DNA of 64,000 nt, from contig NZ_CP094460.1 in the NCBI RefSeq assembly GCF_022809715.1, forward strand, positions 310,001 through 374,000, in the 5' to 3' direction. Made by a program: the position numbers and the translations under genes. The stretch is from Burkholderia pyrrocinia. Lineage in GTDB: Bacteria; Pseudomonadota; Gammaproteobacteria; Burkholderiales; Burkholderiaceae. Below the pieces are notes generated by a model, which searched no databases, was not told the DNA's origin, and saw nothing but the letters and a program-made list of their open reading frames with translations. This document shows, one piece after another, positions 1 to 8,076 of this stretch (position 1 is the first letter of the stretch; each line of letters begins with the position of its first letter).

Positions 1-566
1 TCAGCGGCAGGGCGTCGGTCATCGCGTGGGTCCGGAAAGGGGAACGATGCGACAGTCTAGAGCGTGCGGACGGGGAGGTGAATCGCCGGGTGGCGATTGA
101 TTATTTCCTGCGAGGAATGAATCCGGTCGCGCGAGTATTCGCGACGCGGTGATCGCGGCGGGGCCGGGAGGCTCGGCTGAACCAAGCGTTCCTGATTTCT
201 CGTGCGCGAACGACGCATCGATTATATAAAGACGCCGAAACAAACCGGTTAATCGATAATGCGCAAACGTCTTGCCGATATTCAATAATTTTGAATTGCC
301 GGAATGCGAATAAAACAATGAATATCCGCTACTCCGTCGATTCGGAAAAGCCAGCAGCCGCATGGGCGCTGAAGCCCGGAGGTTAACGGCAAACCCGCGA
401 AAAACTTTAGCTTTTTCCCGCTGCAATTAATCATTCCAATTTCCTCAATGATCGATTGATTAACGGTCATCGGACAGTCATGCACCATCCCCGATAATTC
501 GGCGCTCATATTCTTTCATTAGACAAATGGGCGGTCGAAGCCGGATCGCTGCGGGGAGCTGTACTC
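1..566. other. Upstream intergenic region, AT-richer than the genes
   Basis: No convincing gene is seen in this stretch. It is clearly richer in A and T between about 200 and 530 than the coding DNA that follows, as expected for a promoter region. On the minus strand an ATG at 22 opens a reading frame (MTDALPL) that runs off the left edge. It could be the start of a divergent gene, but it has no good ribosome site and seven residues cannot be identified. The region presumably carries the promoter of the chemosensory-like operon starting at 567; I could not place it with confidence. Confidence 0.4.
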
Positions 567-2945
567 ATGACCATCCGTCATCGCATTACGCTGCTAGTCG
601 TCCTGACGTTCTTCGCGCTGTCCGCGATCGGCATCTATGCCGTGTACCAGACGCGCAAGAGCGCGTCCGAGGTGCGCCAGGTCACCCAGGGCATCGTGCC
701 GAGCGCGCTCGCGTCGGCCGATCTCGTCGCCGATGTGAAGAACATCCAGATCGCGACGATGACGCTCGTCTACGCGCCCGACGCGAATACCGCCGCGCAG
801 GCGCGCGACGAGCTGAAGGCGAAGCAGGCCGCGCTGCGCGCCGCGCTCGACGCGCAGGCGCGATCGGCAGTCGGCCGCGCGCAGGAAGGCCTCGTCGCGC
901 AGGCGAAGGACAGCGCCGCGAACTATTTCGCGGCGATCGACGACACCGTCAAGATGAAGACCGACGGCAAGGCCGAGATGGCGCAGGCCTACCTGTTCGC
1001 GAACGTCGCGCAGTATCGTGACGAACTCGAAAGCATCGTCGACACGCTGCGCGTCGAGAAGAACCGCCAGAAGGACGACGCGATCAGCGCGCTGAACGGG
1101 ATGCTCGCGACGACGGCAACCGCGATCGCGGGCGTTGCCGGCACGGTGATCGTGCTGCTGACCGCGCTCGGCTTCGTGCTGTATCGCCAGATCACGCGTC
1201 CGCTGATCGGGATGCAGACGATGATGAGCGAGATCGCGACGAGCCAGGATTTCACGCGCCGCGTGCCGGTGGGCCGGATGGACGAGATCGGCCATTCGAT
1301 CGTCGCGTTCAACGGGATGATCGAGAAGATCCAGGAGAACGCCGCGCAGCTCAAGCAGAAGACGGCGGACATCCAGGCGATGCTGCAGAACATGCAGCAG
1401 GGGATCCTGACCGTCGTCGAAGGCGGCGTCGTGCACGCGGAGTATTCGGCGTACCTCGAAACCATCTTCGAGACGAACGACATCGCCGGCCGCGACCTGA
1501 TGGCGCTCGTGTTCGACGATTCGGCGATCGGCGCCGACGCGCGTTCGCAGGTCGATGCGGCCGTGCACGCGTGCCTCGGCGAAGACAGCATGAACTTCGA
1601 ATTCAACGCGCACCTGCTCGTCAACGAAGTCGCGAAGCGGATGCCGGACGGCCGCGAGAAATGGCTCGACCTGAGCTGGTCGGCGATCACCGACGAGACC
1701 GATACCGTCGTGCGCCTGATGCTGTGCGTGCGAGACGTGACCGAGATTCGCGAGCTGACCGCGCAGGCCGGCGAGCAGCAGCGCCGCCTCGAGATGATCG
1801 GCGAGATCCTGTCGATCAGCCAGGACAAGTTCCATGACTTCGTGCACAGCGCGAAGGGCTTCCTCAGCGAGAACGAACGGATGATCCGCCAGCACGAGCG
1901 CGCCGATCACTCGATCGTCGCGGCGCTGTTCCGCAACATGCACACGATCAAGGGCAATGCGCGCACGTACAGCCTGCAGCACCTGACGAACATCGTCCAC
2001 GAAGCGGAGCAGGCATACGAATCGCTGCGCCGCGCGGATGGCGGCCCCGAGTGGAACCGCGATGCGCTGATGGACGATCTGGCGCGCGTGCGCGATGCCG
2101 TCGAACGCTACGCGACGATCAACGCGGTCACGCTCGGCCGCAGCGGCGAACCGGCGCAGGGCGGCGCCGACTACCTGATGGTCGAACGCGCGCACATCAG
2201 CGAGAGCCTGCGCGTGCTCGACGGCGCCGATCCGACGAACGCGGCCGACTGGCAGGCGGCACGCGATGCCGTGCGCCGCATGCTGAGCCAGCTCGGCACG
2301 CAGGGCATCGGCGATGCGCTCGGCGGCGTGATCGAGTCGCTGCCGTCGCTCGCGGCCGAACTCGGCAAGCCGGCTCCCGTCGTGCATATCGACAGCCACG
2401 GCCATCGCGTGCACAGCGAGATCGGCGCGACGCTGAAGAACGTGTTCATGCACCTGCTGCGCAATTCGATCGACCACGGGATCGAATCGTCCGAAGAGCG
2501 CCGCGCGGCCGGCAAGGCGGCGTCCGGCACGATCGACATCGCGGTCGGCGTCGGCGGCGGCGAGTTGTGGTTCGTGTTGAGCGACGATGGCCGCGGCCTC
2601 GCGCTCGACCGGATTCGCGGCATCGCGCGCGAGCGCGGGTGGATCGATGCCGGCAACGAAGCGGCGCTCACCGACGAAGATGTGGCCGAGCTGATCTTCC
2701 GGCCGGGCTTCTCGACCGCGCACGCGGTAACCGAGGTGTCGGGGCGCGGCGTCGGCATGGACGCGGTGCGCAACTTCCTGAAGCGCGACGGCGGCGACAT
2801 CGCGCTGCGCTTCACCGACGATCGCGTCGGCGCGCCGTATCGCGCGTTCGAGACGATCGTGTCGCTGCCGGCGCGCTTCGCGGCGGACGGTGCCGGTCAC
2901 GGCGCCGCGCACGAGCGCATTGCAGACGTCGGTGCAGCGGAGTGA
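567..2945 (+). CDS. Membrane CheA-like sensor histidine kinase (MCP-type sensor, HAMP, HPt, ATPase)
   Basis: A 792-residue hybrid of a chemoreceptor and a CheA kinase. In order: a membrane segment at about residues 8-28; a periplasmic helical region resembling a four-helix-bundle MCP sensor (30-185); a second membrane segment (190-210); a HAMP domain (ITRPL onward); a PAS-like region (270-400); an HPt domain with the motif MHTIKGNA, giving His459 as probable phospho-acceptor; and a CheA-type ATPase with N-box Asn633 in LLRNSIDHG, DDGRG at 673-677 and SGRGVGM at 725-731. It ends about 60 residues after that last box, so the C-terminal CheW-like domain of true CheA is missing. It should sense a signal directly and pass phosphate from His459 to a receiver, most likely the CheY-like protein at 5284. 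First gene of a tight five-gene operon. Confidence 0.93.
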   Translation: MTIRHRITLLVVLTFFALSAIGIYAVYQTRKSASEVRQVTQGIVPSALASADLVADVKNIQIATMTLVYAPDANTAAQARDELKAKQAALRAALDAQARSAVGRAQEGLVAQAKDSAANYFAAIDDTVKMKTDGKAEMAQAYLFANVAQYRDELESIVDTLRVEKNRQKDDAISALNGMLATTATAIAGVAGTVIVLLTALGFVLYRQITRPLIGMQTMMSEIATSQDFTRRVPVGRMDEIGHSIVAFNGMIEKIQENAAQLKQKTADIQAMLQNMQQGILTVVEGGVVHAEYSAYLETIFETNDIAGRDLMALVFDDSAIGADARSQVDAAVHACLGEDSMNFEFNAHLLVNEVAKRMPDGREKWLDLSWSAITDETDTVVRLMLCVRDVTEIRELTAQAGEQQRRLEMIGEILSISQDKFHDFVHSAKGFLSENERMIRQHERADHSIVAALFRNMHTIKGNARTYSLQHLTNIVHEAEQAYESLRRADGGPEWNRDALMDDLARVRDAVERYATINAVTLGRSGEPAQGGADYLMVERAHISESLRVLDGADPTNAADWQAARDAVRRMLSQLGTQGIGDALGGVIESLPSLAAELGKPAPVVHIDSHGHRVHSEIGATLKNVFMHLLRNSIDHGIESSEERRAAGKAASGTIDIAVGVGGGELWFVLSDDGRGLALDRIRGIARERGWIDAGNEAALTDEDVAELIFRPGFSTAHAVTEVSGRGVGMDAVRNFLKRDGGDIALRFTDDRVGAPYRAFETIVSLPARFAADGAGHGAAHERIADVGAAE

Positions 2946-2949
2946 CGGC

Positions 2950-3696
2950 GTGATCGTGCAGGCGTGGATGATCCCGATTGCCGCCGCGCTGGCTGGCGGC
3001 TTCGTCGTCGCGGTGGCGGCGGCGATCGCGTTTCGCGTGACGCGCAAGCGGCTCGTCGCGGCGATGGAACGCGACGCGCATGCGTTGCGCGGCGCGCTCG
3101 ATGCCGCCACTGCGAGGGCGGCAGAAGCGGCGTCGGCACATGCCGAGGCCGCCGACGCATGGGCGCAACGCGAGGCGCAGCTCGAGGATGCGCTGGCGCG
3201 CGAGGCATCCGCGGCCGGTACGCAGCGCGACGCGCTGCAGGCGCTGTCGGCCGACCGCGCCGCGCTCGCGCAGCATGCGATGAAGATCGCCGACGAAGCC
3301 GCGCGCCTGCGCGGGCTCGCCGGCACGTTCGAGCGCTGGCACGAGCAGATGATCTCGCTGACCACGCAGAACCAGGACATGCGCGCGAAGAACCAGGAGC
3401 TGTCGGCGATCGTCGCGCACGTGTCGATCGTGTCGCTGAACGCGTCGATCGAGGCCGCGCGCGCCGGCACGGCCGGGCGCGGCTTCTCGATCGTCGCAAG
3501 CGAGGTGCGCGGGCTGGCCGCACGCTCGCAGCAGCTGTCGAACAGCTATCGCGACAGCCTGAACCGCAACGATCTCGTGACGGCCGCGACGTTCCAGGAC
3601 ATCCAGGCCGGCGGCAAGATGATCACGGCCGCGCTCGCGACCGTCGAGACGCTGGCCGGGCAGCTGCACGCGCGGATCGAAGGAGCGGCGGCGTGA
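2950..3696 (+). CDS. Short methyl-accepting chemotaxis-like signalling protein
   Basis: 248 residues from a GTG start at 2950, which has GGAG 7 bases upstream; a longer GTG start at 2890 would overlap the kinase gene by 56 bases. One N-terminal membrane segment (IPIAAALAGGFVVAVAAA) is followed directly by a coiled coil and an MCP signalling core: SLNASIEAARAG, then GRGFSIVASEVRGLAARS. There is no periplasmic ligand domain and no HAMP, and the usual QTNLLALNA-type tip is altered (SIVSLNASIE). It is probably an inner-membrane partner or scaffold for the kinase rather than a classical receptor. The stop overlaps the start of the next gene. Confidence 0.88.
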   Translation: MIVQAWMIPIAAALAGGFVVAVAAAIAFRVTRKRLVAAMERDAHALRGALDAATARAAEAASAHAEAADAWAQREAQLEDALAREASAAGTQRDALQALSADRAALAQHAMKIADEAARLRGLAGTFERWHEQMISLTTQNQDMRAKNQELSAIVAHVSIVSLNASIEAARAGTAGRGFSIVASEVRGLAARSQQLSNSYRDSLNRNDLVTAATFQDIQAGGKMITAALATVETLAGQLHARIEGAAA

Positions 3697-4265
3697 TCAG
3701 CGCGCAGGCGAGAGCCGGCTTCGAGCGGATCTTTTTCGACGCGGCGCGCACGCGGCTCGCGTCCGGCGGCGCGTGCGACATCCGGCCGTCGGCCGGCGAT
3801 GCGCCCGATTCCGCGCGCGCGACTTCGCGATCGAAACCGAAGGTGCCCGAGTACGTCGTGGTACTGACGATATCGGCGCTGCATTTCCGCCTGCTGCTCG
3901 CGCTGCGCTTCAGCGACGACGATGCGACGCGCGGCCATTTTGCCGGCGCGACGGCGGGCACGAGCGGCCAGCGGCCGCTGCCCGAAGCATTCATGGAAGT
4001 CGCGAACCTGTGCTGCGGTGCGATCAACCAGGCGCTGACCGTGTCGTTTCCCGATCTCGGGATGTCGACGCCTTCCCTGCTGAGCGGCGCGAGCATCGAC
4101 TGGCTGCCCGCGCTCGCACCCGATTACGTGGGCGCCTACGACCTGACGCTCGACGGCGACGTGCGGGTCGGCGCGACGCTGTGCGTGTGCGCGAACGCAC
4201 CGGTCGATTTCCATGTGCCGGAAACGGCCGCGGTAGATACCGGCGGCGAGCTCGAACTGTTCTGA
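3693..4265 (+). CDS. CheX/CheC-like chemotaxis phosphatase-family protein
   Basis: 190 residues from a GTG at 3693, overlapping the preceding stop by four bases, with AGGAG 7 bases upstream. The central segment EAFMEVANLCCGAINQAL followed by SFPDLGMSTPSLLSG matches the helix and strand layout of CheC/CheX proteins, which dephosphorylate CheY using an E-x(2)-N pair (here E-V-A-N). The N-terminal 45 residues are poorly conserved in type. The final residues GELELF are shared with the next gene product. In this operon its likely job is to reset the CheY-like regulator. The family call rests on pattern resemblance, so the phosphatase role is an inference. Confidence 0.75.
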   Translation: MISAQARAGFERIFFDAARTRLASGGACDIRPSAGDAPDSARATSRSKPKVPEYVVVLTISALHFRLLLALRFSDDDATRGHFAGATAGTSGQRPLPEAFMEVANLCCGAINQALTVSFPDLGMSTPSLLSGASIDWLPALAPDYVGAYDLTLDGDVRVGATLCVCANAPVDFHVPETAAVDTGGELELF

Positions 4266-4287
4266 TCGACCATGAGGATCCCTTGAG

Positions 4288-5247
4288 ATGACCGAAGACC
4301 AACCCGTCAGCAAGGTGCTCGTGCTCGACGACAGCCGCACGCACGCCGATGCGATCAAGCGTTTCTGCGACGAGCACAACCTGGTCGGCCTGACCGTGCG
4401 GCGCAGCCGGCTGCTGAAGGTGCTGCGCTCGAACATCGATCTCGGCGCGATCCTGCTCGCCGAGGATTACGGCGGCTCGCCGGTCGAGAGCGCGATCATC
4501 GCGACGCAGATCGACGCGCTGCGGCCCGAGCTGCCGATCATCCTGCGCCGCGAATCGCTCGCTTCGCGCGACGGGCTGCCCGACGCGCTCGCGCGGGTGG
4601 CATGCGCGGCCTACGCCGCGGACGACATGACGCCGCTCAAGCGCGCGATCGACGAATACCTGTTCGGCCGCGACTATCCGAACGCGCTCGTGCGCGGTAT
4701 CTCGGAGATCACCGAGGCGCGCATCGACAGCCTGTTCCCGGGCATGACGATCGAGCACGAGACGCCGTGCATCGTCCGCGACCAGATCATCTTCGGCGAG
4801 GTGTTCAGCCTGATCGCGCTCGAAAGCGCGTGGTGCCGCGGCTACATGCTGCTGCAGACGAGCGAGCAGCCGCTGCTCGACATGATCGGCGGCACGCGTG
4901 GCGACGGCCGCGCGCCGGATTTCCGCGACGTGAACAGCGTGCTCGGCGAGCTGACCAACCTCGTATGGGGCGCGTTCAAGAACCGCTATCTCGGCGATGC
5001 CGAGGCGCTCGCGCGCCATCCGGTGCAGGTGCCGCTCGTCGTCAATCACAAGCAGAAGTTCATTTCGTTCGGCGGCGACTGTCCGCAGCTCTGCTTCAAG
5101 TACCGGATGACCGATCCGGCATCGGGGCGCTTCGTCTGTCTCGACCAGCGTTTCGTGTTCAGCCTGAGCTGGTCGCCGGAGGATTTCCGCGAATCGATGC
5201 AGGACGTGGGGCCGATGGTCGAATCGGGTGAACTCGAACTGTTTTGA
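4288..5247 (+). CDS. Pseudo-receiver fused to a CheX-like domain
   Basis: 319 residues. Residues about 8-125 have a receiver fold: the acidic pair is present (VLVLDDS), but the strand that should carry the phosphorylated Asp reads AILLAEDYGG, with Ala at the expected place, and the conserved Lys near AYAADDMTP is absent. It is therefore probably a receiver that cannot be phosphorylated normally. The rest (about 130-319) is a second CheX-like domain, with FRDVNSVLGELTNLVWGAFK carrying an E-x(2)-N pattern, and the protein ends in GELELF like its neighbour. Inferred role: a phosphatase or adaptor for the same phosphorelay. Confidence 0.78.
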   Translation: MTEDQPVSKVLVLDDSRTHADAIKRFCDEHNLVGLTVRRSRLLKVLRSNIDLGAILLAEDYGGSPVESAIIATQIDALRPELPIILRRESLASRDGLPDALARVACAAYAADDMTPLKRAIDEYLFGRDYPNALVRGISEITEARIDSLFPGMTIEHETPCIVRDQIIFGEVFSLIALESAWCRGYMLLQTSEQPLLDMIGGTRGDGRAPDFRDVNSVLGELTNLVWGAFKNRYLGDAEALARHPVQVPLVVNHKQKFISFGGDCPQLCFKYRMTDPASGRFVCLDQRFVFSLSWSPEDFRESMQDVGPMVESGELELF

Positions 5248-5283
5248 ATTTTGAAGTCCGAAAGAAAGGAAGGGGAATACGAC

Positions 5284-5649
5284 ATGGCAAAGATTCTGGT
5301 GGTCGACGATTCGGGCACGGTGCGCGACGAGGTCGCGGGCTTCCTGCGCAATCACGGGCTCGACGTCGCGACGGCCGTCGACGGCAAGGACGGGCTCGCG
5401 AAGCTCAAGGCGACGCCCGGCGTGCGCCTCGTGATCAGCGACGTGAACATGCCGAACATGGATGGCCTGACGATGGTCGAGAAAATCCGCGGCGAACTGG
5501 CGAACACGGCCGTCAACATCGTGATGCTGACGACCGAAAGCAGCCCGGCGATGAAGGAGCGCGGCAAGGCGGCCGGCGTGAAGGGCTGGATCGTGAAGCC
5601 GTTCAAGGGCGACGCGGTGCTCGACGCGCTGAAGAAGCTCGCGGGCTGA
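5284..5649 (+). CDS. CheY-like single-domain response regulator
   Basis: 121 residues, receiver domain only. Key residues are all present: acidic pair Asp8-Asp9, phospho-acceptor Asp53 (VISDVNMP), Thr83 (MLTTES) and Lys105 (IVKPF). The ATG at 5284 has a strong GGAAGGGGA site upstream, which argues against the longer frame opening at 5251. As the only intact receiver in the operon it is the likely phosphate acceptor from the CheA-like kinase. It has no output domain, so it must act by protein contact, for example on a motor or enzyme encoded elsewhere. Last gene of the operon. Confidence 0.93.
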   Translation: MAKILVVDDSGTVRDEVAGFLRNHGLDVATAVDGKDGLAKLKATPGVRLVISDVNMPNMDGLTMVEKIRGELANTAVNIVMLTTESSPAMKERGKAAGVKGWIVKPFKGDAVLDALKKLAG

Positions 5650-5919
5650 CGCGCATCGGGCTGGAGCGGGCCCGATACCGGTTCCGCGTTCGACGCTGCG
5701 GCTCGGGTTGCGCGGCCGCCACGGCGCGCCGCCGCGCACATCTGGCTGCGGAGACGATCGCGCGCGTCGCGAGCGGCGGGTAGTGCCTGATAGCGGCGAA
5801 TGGCGCGCGCAATTTACAGCGCACTGCGATATCCGTATCCTGCCGGATGCCGAGGGCGGCGTGCCTGCGCGTCATGCGCATCACGCCCGGCATCCATAAC
5901 AGTCGGGAACGGGATTCCA

Positions 5920-6504
5920 ATGAAAATCAAAATCGGTCAGGCAGCGCCCGCGCGAGGCGCATGCGTGGCGCTGGTGGCCGCGCTGACGGGCGGATGCGCA
6001 AGCACCGGGCAGCAGGCCGGACAGCAGGCCGCCGCCGACAGCGGTTCGTCGTACACGTGCAATCGCACGCAAGCCGACGGGCAGGTGTCGGCCGGAGGGG
6101 GAGCCAACGGGTGCTATTTCGTGCTGCACGATCCCGCGACGAAACGGGTGCTGCCGAATACGCGCTATGCATTTGCGCTTTACACGAGCGCGGCCCGGAA
6201 CACCAAGGAGCTCGAAGTCGAAGGCACGACCGACGAGAAGGGGCGCACGGCGTATGTGCGCTCCGCCGCGCCGATCGATGCTTCGCGCATGGTGCTCGTC
6301 AGCATGATCGGCATTGGCCCGACCGCGCGTATTCCGGTGCTGGTCCGGCCGACGGACGGCCAGCGCATCCCGTTCGCGGCTTACAAGGTCACGGGCTGCA
6401 ACGGCCCGTACGAAGGTGTGACCGACGAAGCGGGGCACGGCGTGATGTACCGTTGCAAGACACCGTCGAAGATCGACGTGTCGTTCCATCAGTCACGCCC
6501 GTAG
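5920..6504 (+). CDS. Hypothetical lipoprotein
   Basis: 194 residues with a bacterial lipoprotein signal: a short basic N-terminus, a hydrophobic stretch, then LTGGC with lipidated Cys26. The mature part begins with a Gln/Ala-rich linker, followed by about 150 residues in which I recognise no named domain; their alternating strand-like character (YAFALYTSA, GRTAYVRSA, RIPVLVRP) suggests a beta-sandwich. Two further Cys in the C-terminal part (GCNGPY and YRCKTPS) could pair. The ATG at 5920 fits the signal peptide; longer starts would bury it. Separated by 270 bases from the chemosensory operon and probably transcribed on its own or with the next gene, 10 bases downstream. Confidence 0.8.
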   Translation: MKIKIGQAAPARGACVALVAALTGGCASTGQQAGQQAAADSGSSYTCNRTQADGQVSAGGGANGCYFVLHDPATKRVLPNTRYAFALYTSAARNTKELEVEGTTDEKGRTAYVRSAAPIDASRMVLVSMIGIGPTARIPVLVRPTDGQRIPFAAYKVTGCNGPYEGVTDEAGHGVMYRCKTPSKIDVSFHQSRP

Positions 6505-6514
6505 GGCTGGCGAC

Positions 6515-6967
6515 ATGGTGCCAGCATCGTCTCACGCGACCGCACAGCACACGGAGAGGCTGATCGTGAAGGGCGTCTTTTTTACCGTGGTGGGCGCGTG
6601 CATGCTGATCGGCGTCGTCATGTATGCGCAATCGACGCGCGAGTTCCTGCGGACGTCGGTCGTCGTGCCGGGCCACGTCGTGAGGCTGAACGCGGGCCCG
6701 CATCATCCGGAGATCGCGTTCACGACGCTCGCGGGCGAGCATGTCGAATACCCGCAGGGCGGCGACGTCAGCGTGAAGGACGGCGCGACGGTCGAGGTGC
6801 GCTACGCGCCGGAGGCGCCCGCGATGACCGCGCGAATGAATACGTTCGGCGCGATCTGGGGCGACGTGCTGACCTTTGGTGTCATGGGCGCGGTCTTTTT
6901 CCTGGCCGGTATCGGGCACCTTTGGTCGGGCGTGCGCGCATGGCACAGCGGGCGCACGCGCGCTTGA
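6515..6967 (+). CDS. DUF3592-type small membrane protein
   Basis: About 150 residues with a hydrophobic helix near each end (GVFFTVVGACMLIGVVMYA and VMGAVFFLAGIGHLW) around an extracytoplasmic beta-rich segment (VVVPGHVVRLN, VEVRYAPEAPAM). This is the layout of DUF3592 proteins, whose function is unknown. A GTG at 6566 with GGAGAGG 6 bases upstream is a good alternative start and would remove 17 N-terminal residues that add nothing to the fold. It follows the lipoprotein gene by 10 bases, so the two may be co-transcribed. Confidence 0.75.
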   Translation: MVPASSHATAQHTERLIVKGVFFTVVGACMLIGVVMYAQSTREFLRTSVVVPGHVVRLNAGPHHPEIAFTTLAGEHVEYPQGGDVSVKDGATVEVRYAPEAPAMTARMNTFGAIWGDVLTFGVMGAVFFLAGIGHLWSGVRAWHSGRTRA

Positions 6968-7115
6968 GCGCTTGAGCGCCGGCGCCGGTGCCACGCGACT
7001 GGACGCCGCACGGAATGTGGAGGACCATTTCATTGGTACGCCGCGAACGCGCGTGCACCATCGCTGCCCGTTCGTGCCGCCCCCAATCCTGCCGAACCCC
7101 GTCGAGCGGAACATC

Positions 7116-7910
7116 ATGGAACCCGATCAAGAGACTGCCGAGCCGATCCTGTTGCGCGAGGTGCGCGACGGCGTCGTCACGCTGCGGCTGAACCGGCCGC
7201 AGCAGTTCAACGCGTTGTCCGAAGCGATGCTCGCGAGCCTGCACGACGCGTTCGGTGTGCTGGCGGCCGATCCGCACGTGCGCTGCGTCGTGCTGGCCGC
7301 GCAAGGCAAGGCGTTCTGCGCGGGCCACGACCTGCGGCAGATGCGCGGCAAGCCGGAACTCGACTACTACCGCGCGCTGTTCGCGCAGTGCAGCCGCGTG
7401 ATGCTCGCGATGCGCGCGTTGCCGGTGCCGGTGATCGCGCGCGTGCAGGGCATCGCGACGGCGGCCGGCTGCCAGCTCGTCGCCGCGTGCGATCTGGCGA
7501 TCGCGGCCGACACCGCGCGTTTCGCGGTATCGGGCATCAACGTCGGGCTGTTCTGTTCGACGCCGGCCGTCGCGCTGAGCCGCAACGTCACGGCGAAGCG
7601 CGCGTTCGACATGCTCGTGACCGGGCGCTTCGTCGATGCGGCGACGGCCGCCGCGTGGGGGCTCGTCAACGAGGCCGTGCCCGAGGACGCGCTCGATGCG
7701 GCCGTCGCGCGCAAGGTCGCGGAGATCGTCGCGAAGAGCCCGGCCGCGGTGCGCCACGGCAAGCAGATGTTCTACCGCCAGCGCGAGTTGCCGCTCGATG
7801 AAGCGTATGCGTATGCGGGCGACGTGATGGCCCGCAACATGATGGAAGAGGATGCGGGCGAAGGGATCGACGCGTTCCTCGAGAAGCGGAAGCCGACGTG
7901 GCGTTCGTAG
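7116..7910 (+). CDS. Enoyl-CoA hydratase/isomerase family protein (ECHDC3-like)
   Basis: 264 residues of a single crotonase domain. The N-terminal oxyanion-hole segment is clear (GKAFCAGHDLRQM) and the second comes at GIATAAGCQLVAACDLAIAA. The following active-site region reads NVGLFCSTPAVALSR, as in the ECHDC3 branch, and lacks the catalytic Glu of true enoyl-CoA hydratases at the usual place. The substrate cannot be assigned. Cytosolic, acting on an acyl-CoA. The ATG at 7116 begins a well-formed domain; the upstream extension of the frame is non-coding in character. Convergent with alr. Confidence 0.92.
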   Translation: MEPDQETAEPILLREVRDGVVTLRLNRPQQFNALSEAMLASLHDAFGVLAADPHVRCVVLAAQGKAFCAGHDLRQMRGKPELDYYRALFAQCSRVMLAMRALPVPVIARVQGIATAAGCQLVAACDLAIAADTARFAVSGINVGLFCSTPAVALSRNVTAKRAFDMLVTGRFVDAATAAAWGLVNEAVPEDALDAAVARKVAEIVAKSPAAVRHGKQMFYRQRELPLDEAYAYAGDVMARNMMEEDAGEGIDAFLEKRKPTWRS

Positions 7911-8076
7911 TACACCGCCGGATAGGCAGGTCGAGCGGAGCGGAACGGCTGTAACACACGCGTATTCTCCGGCTCGGGTTTCCCGTCCGCCGGAACGCAA
8001 ACGGACCGCCCGAGGCGGCCCGCAAGTGAAGCGGCATGCGCGGCGGCGCGGTAGTGCGCCGCAGCATCGACCGCGG

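Noticed and set aside
1..22. Start of a minus-strand gene (MTDALPL) at the left edge
   Set aside because: Only seven codons visible and no good ribosome site; mentioned in the intergenic note but not listed as a gene.
490..497. CCCGATAA as a flagellar (sigma-28) -10 element for the chemosensory operon
   Set aside because: Good -10 match, but no TAAA-type -35 at the right distance.
594..3470. Very long minus-strand open frame opposite the chemosensory genes
   Set aside because: Antisense shadow in high-GC DNA; Arg/Ala/His-rich translation with no domain, while the + strand genes have clear motifs.
5655..5676. Hairpin after the cheY-like gene as terminator
   Set aside because: Seven-base stem with no T-run; common by chance in GC-rich DNA.
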